Below are positions 12,631-27,448 of a DNA stretch of 64,000 nucleotides, one piece after another. Where the stretch lies: the NCBI GenBank assembly GCA_936450465.1, contig OW388300.1, positions 16,319,266 through 16,383,265 of the forward strand, read 5' to 3'. Source of the DNA: Gibbula magus. Its lineage: Eukaryota > Mollusca > Gastropoda > Trochida > Trochidae. Position numbers and translations under genes: made by a program. A model generated the notes under the pieces. The model saw nothing but the letters and a program-made list of their open reading frames with translations. It had not been told where the DNA came from and ran no database searches. The number at the start of each line of letters is the position of its first letter. Position 1 is the stretch's first letter.

Positions 12631-14728
12631 AGGCCTTACCTATGACTCGATCCGAAAAAAAAGAGTTTTAAAACTTTCAAAACAGAATACAGCAGAGGGA
12701 ATCAAACCCAAAACTCTTCTCACTGAAGTTGGCTGAAGACATGTAGAATAATAATTGATATCTATTCTGCTCTCCTCGAATATTTATTTTTAAATTGCGT
12801 TCTACACTTGAATTTCCTCATGTTACAGTTGCATTCGCATCTGCCTGTACTATCCATGAAGGTAGGCCCCCAAGTGATTTAATTGTAAGAGAATTGTATG
12901 ACAGAATCAGAGCGGAAGACTTGTTCAATAGTACAACAAGCATACTATCCTTATAAAGCGCAGCATGGTACGCACAGTAATAATTCAGACGGGACAGAAC
13001 ATGGGCGCTCAGTGTTTACGTTATTGCTTGGGTCGGGCATCTTGGAAAAGTAGGTCAGTTAATATCAAAATGGATTGTGGTTTCCGATTCTTGAATGCAG
13101 AATCATGTACTGAATTAGTATGAAAGCACTCATTTTTCGTAATATTGTTTTAAATTAATACAAAGTAAACAAGTTTATTCAAGTTTCTAATGGCAACATA
13201 AGGAGAAAATCTGTTGATATGACAAATACAGAAAAATTCCAAATCTGTTTGTGCCAATTATTTCGAATAACCCACAGTGTCACGTGCTTCATAATTTGCT
13301 ACAGCTCTCTTCAATGGTCATTAAAATTGTAAAGATACAAAGACAACGTATGTCATTGGAAATTTGTTTAGAAAATTCCAACTGTAATATAGCGTCGAAT
13401 ATCAACACATGATAACTTTGCAAAATTAAATTTTCAAAAACCGTGCTACTGCCCCTTTAAAGCTTTGCTGTATTTTGTTGCATTTTGTTGTGCTCGTTCT
13501 TCAGCGCGGTGCATCTCAATTTTATAGTGCACACTGACCGTATTTTCTTGAATTCTATTGGTTGATTAGAAAAAAACCCCGTATATTGATTGAAAATAAA
13601 GTTCCGTAATTGACCTTGGTGAAACCTGAGGAAATGATATATCTTGATTACTAGATTCTGCCAGACTCAGATTTGAGTTTTCTCTTCTCTTGATACATGT
13701 GACAGGTGTTATTATCATTTTCTAAACTATGTATACAACATCTTTGTTCAACTTCGACACCTCTGTTCATGCAGCCGGTTTCTTTCGAATGTCGTTCTCA
13801 TGGTTCGACGTTATAAGCGTTAGCCGTTTTGACGTTTGACTACACAAAACCCGTAAATAGACCAGGAAGAAAGTCCTATCTACTCATAAATCACAGGTGC
13901 GCAAAATGCTAATATTATTACTAACATTCCTGTTTCGATATCGATTAACAGCTAACCCCGTCGATAGTAAACATAATTTATTGTGGTTAATCAGCAATGA
14001 ACCCGGAAATTCTACACACGCAACAGTTTATCTTAAACATCAATATTATTTCGAAATTTTAGAAATCGCGATTTTGAAATTTTAACCCTCCTGTCACTTT
14101 CATTCATAATGCGTCAGACGTGACAATTACATGATATTGTGAGAATTGTACAATGTTCACGTATATATACGATGATCCCTTTTCGCTGTAATGAAATGAC
14201 GTGTAATGAAAATATTATATAATACATTTGGATAGAAATTTGAAAATACGCGAACAGTTAATGAAAACAGTAGAAAGAGCAGTTATGAAATACAGTAGCA
14301 CGAACGGTTATAGAATACAGTAGCACGAACACGTATGGAATACAGTTGCACGAGGTAATTGTTGAAGATAGTGTACTGAAATTGCGCGCATCTATCCGAT
14401 ACAGCGATATCACCCAACAAAGAATTTCGACATAAATTAGCCTTAACATCAGCTATCCCTGTCATCACTGTTTAATATACTCATCTATCCCTTTGGAATA
14501 CCGTTGATCCGAAACCTTTTAACTGGCCAGCTGTGATTGATGTCCTTTGTCTGTAAACTACATATATATCTAGAGATTTACAGTAGTCTTTTGTCAATCT
14601 CAGATGCTATCGAACTCAAGCCTGCCGTCATCAACCAATAATGGCAGTAAAGTCTTGTCATGCCTTTAGCCTAAATCTTGTCGATTCCACAAACCAGGGC
14701 CGTTTTATTGCTTGTCTGAGGAGGTAGC
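12631..14728. other. Non-coding, with one lone MITE end
   Basis: A terminus matching the M2 family (CCGTGCTACTGCCCCTTTAA, ending 13460) occurs without its normal interior or a left end. A short repeat of GCACGAACR near 14298-14335 is the only other structure. No gene seen. Confidence 0.4.
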
Positions 14729-15232
14729 TTAAAGGTGCATCCATTGTGTTTAATACATTTTATTTGCCTTTAATACATGCCAACATGCAATATGTGCTGA
14801 TATCAAGTTCAAATAATTTCACTTGCACATTCATCCCCCATCGCCAAATCATTCATAATAATAATGACTAGTTTCCAATTAAAATCTAGCAACATCTTTA
14901 TACTTGTGCAGGAACCGAAACTACCCGTTCCATGTACATGCACAGTAGTTATAAGACCTATTAAACATTATCAACTAAAAGTTTTCTTTTAGTCTGTTGT
15001 AAATAAGTTTCCAAAATTACGTTTGACTAATTGAGGCGCGCCACACGGAGTGCATTGTCCGGTTTTCGATCAGAAATCGATATCCTTTTACCTTTATATC
15101 GTCGGTATGCTGAGCCGACTGAGATCAAAATGGCAATTTTCGGCAACAGTAAGTACTTCTCGATAAAAAAAAACACTATTTATAACGTTAAGCATATGTG
15201 AAACCCAAAGAACACATTGGATGTACCTTTAA
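14729..15232. mobile_element. TTAA MITE family M3-like, copy 2
   Basis: Flanked by TTAA, with inverted ends AGGTGCATCCATTGTGTT and GAACACATTGGATGTACCT. It shares its inner segment with the element at 10300-10793 although the outer ends differ, so the two are sister families rather than copies of one. No coding capacity. Confidence 0.75.
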
Positions 15233-16571
15233 AGTCACGTTCATCTTAAAGGGAAAGTTTTATCACCGATCTATCGGCAGCATCCGCCATATTGGATTCT
15301 TGACATTTCGTGAAATGAAAACACGCTATATTTAACCCAATTCTAAATTATTGAAGTAATACAACATACACAATGATAGAATATTCACATAGTAACACAT
15401 AACATATCATAAAACGAATAAACTATATGCTCCTAGGCCGTAGTGAAGTTTTCCCCACTTGCAGCGCCGATGAATGGCTTCAATTCTAATTGTTTTTATT
15501 TTTCAACAAATGTGCGCTTGTCTTTATCAAGTTGTGAAGTGTAAAGTCATCAAGGTATTAACTTCATTAATATATTTTTTATTTGACTGTGTTTTAATCT
15601 TATGTTAATAGCATATATGTGTAAACGGGAATATCTTCTCGAATTTCGTTTCCACACAAAATACCCCGATAGAACCCTCCTTTTAATACCAAAAAGCGTG
15701 TTCTCGAACTCAGTAAAACTAAAGATTAAGTCGAGAAACAAATTGAAAGAGAGTGTGATTTTGTTGCCTTTAATTTTTTCATCTTCAAATCGACAACTAT
15801 CGACTCGGATTACCCACATACTTCAATTAAACAATCCCTTTTGATTGTGTATGTCAATTACTTAAAGTACCTATTGTAATTACGTAAAGTCTGTCCTGTA
15901 CAAAGAAAATAAATTAATATATTGGTAAAGTATGTGTTTTATTAAAACAAATAACGTCATAACAAATAATAATGTAACAATCTAAAAGTAATGAATAATC
16001 TTTGGAATTGCAGAAAACTGATCAAAATATTCACATTTACGATATGAAATACGTATAAATGGTTTTCTTTCTTCATCCTTGTAAAACACATCAGCGTATA
16101 CATGTATTCTTTATAAATGAAAAGACGTGAAACAATGTAAACGTTTTCTAATTAAAAAGTGATGACAACACCTAAAGCAATGTGAGAGACAGACAGACAG
16201 ATATAGTTTATTATAGTGTCACATGTATGTACATTCATACAATACATTTAAATTAAATTAAGTTTTAAATTAAGTTTTAAATTAAGTACACTGTAAGTAA
16301 AAAGTCATTTAAATCAATAACGTGTAACTTCTGAAATACAATATTAGTAAAATGTTATATTTATGTATAAGCACTATGTGTAAAATATGACAATTTGATA
16401 AAACAAAACACTTAATGATGACATTTTGACAATTGACAACAGTTATTGATCAACTAATTAATTAATTAAAATTTTGCCACAATCACAGAATTACATCACT
16501 ATCATTGAGGTTTATTGACCACGACTAAGATCTACGACCAATGACGTTATACAAGATGCGTTACAAAATGT
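15233..16571. other. No gene seen
   Basis: Begins with a TTAAAGGGAAAG phrase like a MITE start, with no matching right end. Overlapping open frames on both strands at 15550-15844 have no domain. GACAGACAGACAGATATAGTT near 16190 resembles similar tails near 19070, possibly old retroelement 3' ends read on the minus strand. Confidence 0.35.
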
Positions 16572-17135
16572 TATTTCGTGGTCATTATGATCTAATCGTG
16601 GTCACAATGGGCTTATCGTAGTCATCATGGGCTAATCGTAGTCATCATTGGCTAATCGTGGTCACAGTGGGCTAATCGTGGTCATCATGGGCTAATCGTG
16701 GTGACCATGGGCTAATCGTGGTCATCATGGGCTAATCGTGGTCACCATGGACGAATCGTGGTCATCATTGGCTAATCGTGGTCATAATGGGCTAATCGTG
16801 GTCATCATGGGCTAATCGTGGTCACCATGGACGAATCGTGGTCATCATGGGCTAATCGTGGTCACCAAGGACGGATCGTGGTCATCATGGGCTGATCGTG
16901 GTCACAATGGACTAATCGTGGTCACCATGGGCGAATCGTGGTCATCATGGCCTAATCGTGGTCACAATGGGCTAATCGTGGTCACCATGGGCTAATCTTG
17001 GTCACCATGGCCTAATCGTGGTCATCATGGGCTAAATCGGGGTCAAAATGGGATAACCGTGGTCATCATGGGATAACCGTGGTCATTATGGGCTAATCGT
17101 GGTAATCATGCGGTTATTGTGGTCATTTTGGGCTA
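16572..17135. repeat. 20-bp minisatellite abutting the receptor stop codon
   Basis: About 28 units of GGGCTAATCGTGGTCATCAT, with CACCATGG/CATCATGG variation. On the minus strand the unit contains GATTAGCCCA. The last unit at the gene side supplies the receptor's stop codon TAG (17135-17133). The array therefore forms the start of the gene's 3' UTR. Confidence 0.95.
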
Positions 17136-17353
17136 ATCTTCATCGAGAGGAAACACATCATTATCTTTTCCGATCTGTTCTCTGTTTCCTTTCTTTTTGT
17201 ATACAATATACTTGTAAGTCTTCTTCATCTTATCGCGGAAAACGATCATGAGAATGGCAATGAGTAAAACCAAGAATCCTGCGGCGGCGATTCCACTGAT
17301 GAGAACGACATCAACTGTGTCGTCATTTCCGGTCTCGTCAATCACTTCCCCAT
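17133..17353 (-). CDS. Receptor exon 7: transmembrane helix, tail and stop
   Basis: 221 nt. Acceptor GTGTTGTTCAG. A short acidic juxtamembrane stretch (GEVIDETGNDD) is followed by a 24-residue hydrophobic helix (VVLISGIAAAGFLVLLIAIL and on) and a stop-transfer RDKMKK. The tail contains YKYIVYKKK and ends FPLDED. The TAG stop lies in the first unit of the 20-bp minisatellite. Confidence 0.8.
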
Positions 17354-20300
17354 CTGAACAACACAATACAAAAATGGCTGAAAATATTTTTTATTTATTT
17401 ATTTATTTATTTATTTTATTTAAAACCTTATTAGCAACGTTTCTTCATTTCACTTTTCTTGATTTTCTGCACTTTTCCGTTGTTAGCAAATCACAGCTAA
17501 CTATGTTTTTCGGATGCAGTTATTTTAGCACGGAAAAGTGAAGGAAATGCTGCAATGTTAATTTAGCCAATCATGATCTCTGGCGCGAAATAATGCCGTG
17601 CGTGGGGAAGTTGCCTCATTAGATCATTTGCTCCAATTGAAATTTACCATCGTTAAGCTATTCAGATGTTGCATTATTATAAATTGAATATATACGTTAG
17701 AACAGGGTTACAATATACTGTCGGACAAACAAAACCAGTAATCATGGGCCTTCATTTAGTGTGATATGAAATACACTCAGAGCAACATCTAGTAATGTGT
17801 AATCAGTATCCCCTTAATGTAAAATACTGAGGGTGCCAAAGAGGATAAGGTATATTAGTAATGGTTCGGTAAGTACTTGAATCTGTTCTGATAATGTCCA
17901 CTAAGAGTTTCGAACAATCGAGTTACACCAGAAACGAGGACAACTCCTTTTAGAAGCGGTGACTTCATTCATAACTTTAGACATTAACGATTCGGTTGTA
18001 ATTATATATCCTTCAAAAGTATTAAGTGGGGAGAAAGTAAAGGATGTCACTTTGTAATCACTCCCAAGTGGGTCGAACAAAATAATGGCAATGTTAGTGA
18101 TGAGATGACCTAACAAAAACAACACGATAGAGCTGCGGTCAAGAAACAGAAGAGAAGGAGAATGAGTATTCATTATTGTCTACACTGTCGGACATAAGAA
18201 ACGCCTACTTGATCTTTCTTAAAATGAAAGATGAACTAATTTGGAAAATATAATTAATGGCGGTCTCCACGTTAAGCTGAAACAATAATTAATATGAAAG
18301 TCCATTGAAATCGTGGAAATCGAGTCAATAACATTCATAGAATTACGCCCAATGAAGACCGCTATTTCCGGTTGAGTCACTTGAGCACCTTAAAGGCGCT
18401 GTAGCACGTTTTTTGCAAATTTTATTTTTTCAAATTTCCCATTTAAAATGATAGTTTATGTCATTTGTATTTACTTTAGAGGGTAAACCATCTTATTACA
18501 CAAACCAATTATCCGTAGTGGTAATAATGGTTTTGCGTATAAAGCAAAAATTGCATGGCGGCCATTTTATTGTGAACACATTTTAATATTTCGAATGACA
18601 AAAACGATAGTCGTGGCTTTACGAAATCATGTACACTCATTTGTAACTTGACTTTCCGAATAGAGCGGGGTGTTTTACTATTGGTGACATTATTTTTCAA
18701 ATACATTTCATCGACTTATTTGAGCGAAAAAACGTGCTACAGCGCCTTTAATAACGTACATCTGTAGCGTCATCACCACTTTAATGCGAATGCGTGTCTG
18801 TCTTGTTGCTCGTGGTTGGATGAAAAGCTGTTTCAAATGGATTTTTTTCTGATCAAGCACTAATCGAAAACTTAAGAATTACAGTTGTCTCATTTCAACA
18901 ATCGTCATTCCTTAACGACATGACAACTTCTGAAATTTAATATTTTATGCAGAAATGGAGCAACTCCGTAATTTTATAATGTTCATAATAGTTTTTACGA
19001 AATCTGATATGATATCTGATAGGCGTTTCTTTTGTCCGACAGTGTATTGTTAACATTTAATGTTGGCTGAGAGACAGACACATAGTTTATTTAAGTCTCA
19101 CATTATAACATTAAAATAAAGATAATACACGATCTACAAACAATAAATTAACACAATAAAATAAGTGTTCAATTGTTTAAATAAATGAGAGACTAGTAAG
19201 AAATATATACAACATAGATATAGAATATATAGAACGGAATATAAAATGTATGTGTAAATATCACAAGAAATAAGATGTGTACTGAGCTTAGACATAAAGC
19301 TGTAAGAGCTTTAAAGGAAACCATTTTCTACGTTTTAAAATGGAGGCGCAGGTAAAGGCAGCTTAAGATCATAGCAGAGGGTTTGGCAGTGTGCTTCATG
19401 TTGTGAAGGATATTCCTCACTAATCGTAGTGGAGGTTATTATTCGAGAAAGAAGGCGAAGCAACATGCATTGACAACACTACTTTAAAGAGGCAGTGGTA
19501 CGTTTTTTCTCTCAAATAAGTCGGTGAAATATTTTGAAAAATAATGTCACCAATGGCAAAACACCCCTTTCTATTCGGAAAATCAAGTTAATAATGAATG
19601 TACATGGTTTTGTAAAGCCAAGGGAATCGTTTTTGTAATTCGAACCAATAAAATGTGTTCCCATTAAAATGGCCGCCATGCGCTTTTAACTTTATATACA
19701 ACAGCGTTATTACCACAATGGATAACTGGTTTGTGTAATAAGATCGTTTACCCTCTAAAGTAAATATTCATGATATAAACTACAGCTATCATCATATATT
19801 GGAAATTTGAAAAATTAAATTTGCAAAAACGTGCTACAGCCCCTTTGAAATGGATAAAATAGAATAATTAGGTTTTAGTTTTAATTTCTAATCCATTGCA
19901 ACTATCAACTACTCGATCCTGAAGAGTTTTAGTCTCATACATCGGTCGTGTAGAGATAAAAGAAAAGTTTCATTTTAAACCTATTTGAAACATGTGAAGA
20001 TAATTTTAAACTATTATACTTAGCTTATTGTTTTATTCAGTAGCCTTTTTAAAGACTGATTTATATTATATGTACAATGCATGAATGTTGCAGAGAGACT
20101 TTCTCTCCTTCAGTTTGAAAAAAAGTGACATTCACTTTTATAAGTTTTCAACTTTATTGTTGTGGTACATGTGCATTGCAGATACAGAAAAGTTAAACCA
20201 GGAGTCGTATGAACACTTTGGCAGAAGTTGGTAAACTAACAGAATTAGTCAACGAGGTCATTAAACGTTATCTAATTAAGCCCAAGCTTTGGATACAATT

Positions 20301-23300
20301 GTAAACGTTTTTTGGTTAAAGTGAAACTAATGTTTATGTGGTGCCCAATTCCCGAAAATGCTCATTGCATGTTTTCGCCTATTATACATGTTTAATACCA
20401 GAGCGGCAAGAGGCTTCACAAACTTCTCATTGCGTAATATGAATACATATTGGGCTGTTTTGGACAACTGTGTAAAGAAAGGGTTAACAAGACAAATATC
20501 CTGCCATTAATTATATCTAAACGCATCTTGCCTAAACCCAGGAGATCGGGCACGACATACACATATCAATAGGAACATGTTAATTGTATGGCAGATTGAT
20601 GAGATAGTCATAAATTGGGTAGGTTTGCATGTAGAAAAGGCATTATATTTGTTAATATTGTAAGCTTTCCGTATGTCATATCTTAATGTTAGTTGTGGTT
20701 AGTAAAGTTTATTATTAAGTTGTGCTATACCTGTTGTGGTACTGTCTGAGGTGGTGAAAGTCTCCGGATGCGTGGACAGCTCTGGTACGCAAAATGGTAC
20801 AAAGTAAACAGTACGCATATGCGTGGACTAATCCATGTTGCAGATAACTATATTCAGCAAATGTGCATTGGTCATAAATAAAAACACCTCTCACATGTTA
20901 TGGATTGGCGAGGTAATAAGGAAGTGTGAGTGAGGCTTTAAATGTGCGAGATTAAATTTGTTTAAAAGTAATTATTATTATCATATACGTGAAAGAATAT
21001 AATTTGCTATATTCTCAACATTTGAGTATACGCTTACATGTACATGTATCTTAAATGCATTTAGAAGTGGCATGGATAAGAACAGGAAGAGTTTCTGGTT
21101 AACGACTTCTTTAATGTGAAATTACACGTTTCGGAGTATATACTAACTCCTTCATCAGGTGGAATGTAAGGGGGAAAAAGGCATAGACATTTATATAGCT
21201 TATACAACATTTTCCTGTATAAAGGTATCCCTTTTTGTTATTTCCTGATGAACGAGTGAGCAGTCTGATTAAAATCGACCTTGTTCCGAGGAATAAAATT
21301 TGCAAAATAATATATCTACCGGGATACGAACAGGTTCTGTAGATTCCTCGCCACAAGGTCTGAGAACACCCCGTATAGGCGCATGTTCCGAACCAGTTTA
21401 GCACAGCCAAAGCCCAGTCAAATAGCTAACCAATCACAACGTAGTTTTTAAACGGTCACTGTTTTGAAAGCATTCGGAACAGACCAAAGGATAGCTGTTT
21501 GGAGTTACCTGCCCCTATCTTCTCGCACCGAAAGCATTTGTTGGGCATCTTTTGATTGGCTACCTGAATTGCGCTCGAACACGCTAGTCTACGGACTGTT
21601 TCCAGACGGTTTGGCGTGGAAATCTCCGAACGATATGAGTTCGTAGTCCGGTAGATGCACTATTTTGCACATTTTTTCCGCGGAATACCGTCGGTTTTAA
21701 TCAGACTGAACGAGTGAGTATATACTCCAAAACATAGTGTATTTTCACATTATAGAAGCTGTTTTCCCGAAAAGCTTCCTGTTCTTATACATGTAAAAGT
21801 GACAAACTATGCATAGTCGTGCATGGACTTAATTATATACGACTAACCTAGAACCTCTGGGAAAATAAAATAGACATACTGTTTTCAGGTAGAGAGGTGA
21901 GGTGCCAAAAACCTAAAATATTCTGATACTAGAGACGGTCAAATTCTTTTGAAACATAAGGCTGATTTTAAGAACATTGATTCACACAGAATCCATAGAG
22001 AGTACGATAGAGAAAATTTCTATTGATTGCTTTAGCGTACTGACTTTGGTTGATTACATAGATAATACTAAACGACGTTCTGTTTAATAACATATTTATG
22101 AAACGAGTGAGTGGTTTGTATTAAAAGAGCGAAAGCGAGTTAAATACAAATGCCATCTCACGAGTTTCATACATATGTTATTAAACGGAAACGAGTTTAG
22201 TATTTTATTTATTACTCCCTGAATTAAATGCCACTTAATTCCACAAACTCGTCGATAAATGGGACACACTCCATTGTGACCGCGGTGCTGACATTGTGAC
22301 GTCATATTTTTGCCATTATTACGTCATGTCAATCTGCAGCACGCAATGTTATTACAACACGGTAGATGTATTAAACTACGATATCTTCAACGGATGAGTA
22401 ATAAAATAACATTGATTCTGTAAGTGTTGCCAGCACAAATAAACACTCTATAGAAAGTATGAAATTAGAAATGTCTTACCATTAGTTGTTGCTACTACAG
22501 TGGTTATTCCTTAAATAAAAACATAAAAAACGAGTATTATCATAATTTTCATATTTTTTTATATTAATAATTTAATACCAAATCATTAACTCGTTCAATA
22601 AAACCGTAATAAATGGAATTCATTTACTATCCTCTTTTTAGTAACTAAAGTTAAGGTTATTTGTTTGAAAAGAGGGCAAAGCGACATGTACTGAAAACAA
22701 TACATTGAAATGGTAGTAAAAAGAACAATAAGATTATAATTTTTAATTTTGAAATCAATGCAACGATCAAGAACTTGATAGCAAATAGGTTTACTCGCCT
22801 TCGATTCTCTAAGCTGACGTCTACATAACATATGGAAGAGAGAGGAATAGTTAAGCTCTATTTTAGTCCAAAAATCTATTTGAAACATGTAAAGATAGTT
22901 TTCAATATTTTCACACTTCTTTTCTAGTATATAGTTGATAACAAGTGTTTTTAAAATATCCGAACTTCCACTGCGATCGCACCTATATGTATATGGTATG
23001 CTACTTGTTAAAAAATAAGTCGACCCACCTATTGGTTTATTTAGTGGATAGTTAAGGATTGATTTGATATTGGTTTTAATTATACTTATATACAAAATTA
23101 CCAGGTAGACTTCATCTCAATTCTTTCCTCAAGCCTCAAGTGACATTCACTAATATAAATTATGTTTAATATTAAATGTACAGAACATGTACATGTACAT
23201 TACAGTTATTGGTTGAAATAGGAAAGTTACGTACACTTTCGCACAGAATATGACAAGACAAGAAGTTTATTGTATTCAAGATCTCTGGCCAATATACAGT

Positions 23301-26300
23301 TTACAGAGTTATTTAAGAAATAGAAGATGAGCTGGCGTGCTTTATCGTAAAATAATACATAGCAGGGAGCATAAAACATGAAGGGCACAACCCTGAGTGT
23401 TTTTTATGTTGCGTTTTATGCTGTGTTTTATGCGGTGGGTATCTTATAAACATAATATTTAGAGGTTATCATGAGAGTGTGTTTTGGGATGGTCAATATC
23501 CTACATTAGGAATAAACATTGTGTTTATTCCTAATGCAGGATATTTACCATCCCAAAACACGAGCATGATAACTTCTTCTTACAATGTCATTCTTCATTT
23601 ATTTTGCTCAAAACAGCTTGACAACATTAACTTCAAAGTTGAACCTTTTTTTAACCAAGCGTATTGATATATGCAAATGAACATCGTGCTATTCTTACGG
23701 TAAAATGACACAAAATAATGCCTCCTAAATTATGCTTTCAGTTAAAACAATTGTTATTTTGGCATGATCTTAATTTTCAATGTTTAATACGTTTCAAAAT
23801 ACGTTTCTCAAATGAAAAATATTTAACGTAAGGAAGGCGTATTCGAACTTGCGTCCTGTTGCTTTCCTGTAGGCCTAATCGTGACTCCATCTCGCGAAGG
23901 GAGAGTTGCTTCCCTTCCGCTAGGTTGCAAATGGCGACTCACATATCACAGGGGGAGCTATTAAAACTCAATATTAAATTATAAGCAGCTTATTCTAACA
24001 TCACCTTTACAGAGATTATGGAAAAGTGAACATTGACGTTGGTAAATGAATATGTGAGTCATACTGCCCTTGTTACCTATGGGTATTTATACAGTGTTTG
24101 TTTGGTAGATTGAACATGTTTCATTGCTTGATCAGTTTTGTCATTTCTCACATTAATGTATATGAAATGAAGCTGTTAAGCTGTTACAACTGTTACGGCA
24201 ATTTTACGTTATAACAGGCGTTCGAAATGTTGATGTGACGTCATTTCAAAAGAAGTTCCGTCACATGACCTCTGTAATGGAAACTATCCGTTGCCTTTAT
24301 CCTGCCGAGAACACCATTCATTGAATGATAAACAAGCTTATATGAACATTCTTGCAAAATGTCATCTCTTACTAGCATATTTTATGAAAAAAGACAATTT
24401 CGTGATATATTGTTCAATAGAAGAACATACTAGGGAATTAAAAGCTGTAGCATGAGGTTTCTACAAGTAATACGAAGAATATGTCAATGAAGTCATCACA
24501 AGGCATCCTAATCAGGCCTACAGCTAAAAATAAATAAATCTACATCATTGTGGACGTGTTAGTCTCTAAAAAGAAAATGCCAGGTTGATGAGATAGTCAT
24601 AAATTGGGTAGGTTTGCATGTAGAAAAGGCATTATATTTGTTAATATTGTAAGCTTTCCGTATGTCATATCTTAATGTAAGTTGTGTTTAGTAAAGTTTA
24701 TTTATTAAGTTGTGCTATAGTTGACGTGGTACTGTCTGAAGGTGTTGAAGGCTCTGGATGCGTGGACAGCTCTGGTACGCAAAATGGTACAAAGTAAACG
24801 CATATGCGTGTACTAGTCAATGTTGCAGATAACTATATTCAGTGCAAATGTGCATGGATCATACAAAATATTACCTCTCATATTTTATGGAAAGACTGGA
24901 GAGAGAGATAGGACAGAGGCAACAGGGCGCGAGGTGTTATATAAATTATATATTATTATTATATTATATATAACTAAATAATCAATAACTATACATGTAG
25001 AAATGTACAATATTTTCTTCCTCAACGGTTGAGTATACATGTCCAAGTCTTTGAAAGGCACTTGAAAGTGAAATGCATGAGAACAGGACGATTTTCTGGA
25101 TACCAACTTCTTTAAAGTGAAAATTCACGATGTGGCGGAGTATATACTTCACCAGGTGGAATGTAAGGAAATAACAAAATGAGGTACATTTATATATATG
25201 TAACATATATCATTTTACTTTATAAATGTATCCAATTGTGTTATTTCCTTATGAAAGAATGGACATATACTCCAAAGCATCGTGTCCTTCTTATACATGA
25301 ACACAAATACAGTTTAAGTGATAAACTAAAATAGTGACTAAAATATATTCGAAGAACCTTGAACCTCTGGGAAAATAAAATGGACATACTGTTTTCAGGT
25401 AGAGAGGTGTGATGCCAAAAAACCCTAAAATATTCTGAAACTAGAGATGGTCAAATTCTATTGAATACCTTAGATTGATTATAAGAACATTGGTTTTGGA
25501 AATATTGACGTTCACAGAATCCATAGAGAGTATGATAGAGAAAATTTCTATTGATTGCTTTAGAGTACTGACTTTGGTTGATTACAATAACATTGGTTTT
25601 GTAAGTGTTGCGAACACAAAGAAACACTCTATAGAAAGTATGATAGAGGAAATGTCTTACCAGCAGTTGTTGTTTCTACAGTTGTCGTTCCTAAAATAAA
25701 AAACATAAAAAACGATTATTATCAGAATTCCAACATTTTTCAAAAGTAATATATGTTCTTATCTTAACGGATTTTGGTTTACTATGAGTGTGATTATACA
25801 GTTATCAGTTGAGAAAACTCAAATATGGAGCTTATAAAACGTCTTGAGTCTGTGCCCAATTGAGAAATCATACTCGGCTGAGTATGCTAAGCGACATTTT
25901 GTTTTGTAGGAAACAACAAAATAGGCCCTGTCAAGGAAAATGACATTTGATTCTGCATCACACACTTTTCATAATCTGAGAAAAGGTTTTACAGTTTCTA
26001 CAATCTTTTTATCAGAAATGAATGAATACCAGTCGTGTGTTATGTAGGCCTATGTTGCAAGACATTTGCTGTTGAGATCTATAAAACATGTGTGTTCAAT
26101 GTTTGCCTATTCTTGGATTGTAAATCACAACATTGGTCCTGGTAGGCCTATGCTATCCTAGCGAAAGGGCATCCTGTAAAGTATCGGGCTATCCCATTTA
26201 ATGGCAAGGCTGTTCAAATGGAATGGAGCTGAGACTAGGTAGATACACAAAGTGGTAATATTTAAATAAATCCTGGTTTGTTTTTCTAAAAAATATAATG

Positions 26301-27417
26301 AATAAAAAGAAAAGCACCTGCAGGGGTTGAGGAAGGGGGTTGTTCTGCAGAAGGAGAAAGCACCAAGGGGCAAAAGACTAACAAGTAGAAATATCGTGTT
26401 GGGTCTCAACTAGACCCTCTTTCCAATTACATGTTGTTTCTGTCTCTGAAATTTCTTCTCACACGCATACAGTTTGTAAATATAAGGAGATGTCAAATGT
26501 GTGTTGTCATGCGTTGTAGTTGAGAACAGTGTTAAGTGTAGATTAAGCTTGGGACCTTACTTGAGTTGAGTACGTTTTCAGATTCAGCTGAGTTCGAAAC
26601 CGAACTCAATTTTTTTTATAACATCCATGCTATGAGTCTGAGTTTTGAGTTGACCACGAAACGTGAGTTGAGCATGAAATCAAACTCAAGAAAGTTTTAT
26701 AATCTCGGGGCCTAGAACTTTTATCAGTCGATTTAACAAGTTCGACGGCGTCATCTCTATTGTAATGGTGACGTCATACCATTGCCATGTCATGTCCGCT
26801 GTTGATATATTCACAGCGAATAGAAAAGTGATATGAAAAATATAAAGGTTTTCTTCAATACAAGTATTTGAAGGGAATTAAAAGTAGAATACATAAGCTA
26901 ACATTTTCTGGAAAGCAACAACTTTATTGTGAACATACACGATGCTTCTTACTATGTATGCTTACTCGTTTCACCTGATAAAAGAGCTATCGTTTACGTT
27001 CACAATACAGACTAACTTATTGAATACCATCAGACTGTAGCTGACAACATCACACATGTAGACCTATATATCAAATAATAGTGCTACGATAATACACTAT
27101 TCACAGTACAGTGGTGTAGTGGTTAGCATGTCTGCCTCTCACGCCAACGGCCCGGGTTCGAATCCCCGTGGAGACACCAAACATACCTGGGTCTTATGCT
27201 GTGTCGTGTCCTTGGGCAAGGCACTTCATCCACATTGCACTCAGTTCACCCAGCTGTACAAAAGGGTACCTGGACATGAGACTGTATGGACCTATACGGT
27301 CGCGCGGAGCTCTTTATTGGCGGCAACGAAAGTACGATTCCTTCGGGGTAATAATTATGTAGCGCCTTGAGCATGCATTGTGCATGGATATTTGCGCATT
27401 ATAAATATATATATATA

Positions 27418-27448
<31 letters not shown>

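Larger units (their letters stand above)
20598..22545. repeat. Stalk-exon duplication, gene-distal copy
   Basis: Paralogous to 24584-25735. Both begin TTGATGAGATAGTCATAAAT and end in the acceptor region of the 30-nt stalk exon. This copy is longer because of two insertions absent from the other: a 10-bp-TSD MITE (21261-21708) and a foldback element (22059-22405). Confidence 0.9.
24584..25735. repeat. Stalk-exon duplication, 5' copy
   Basis: Second copy of the segment at 20598-22545, upstream in gene orientation. It lacks the two insertions of the other copy and contains the working 30-nt exon (25690-25661) and the donor-less 51-nt exon (24771-24721). Confidence 0.9.

Noticed and set aside
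16185..19100. LINE 3' tails near 16190 and 19070 (GACAGACA-AGTTTATT)
   Set aside because: Two similar tails exist, but no LINE coding sequence is attached and no target duplication was found, so they are mentioned only in passing.
22595..23095. 166-codon minus-strand frame as a gene or LINE RT end
   Set aside because: No RT or other motif can be pointed to; AT-rich composition makes chance openness plausible.
27113..27185. Functional tRNA gene
   Set aside because: A and B boxes are present, but the acceptor stem does not close properly and a SINE body and tail follow.
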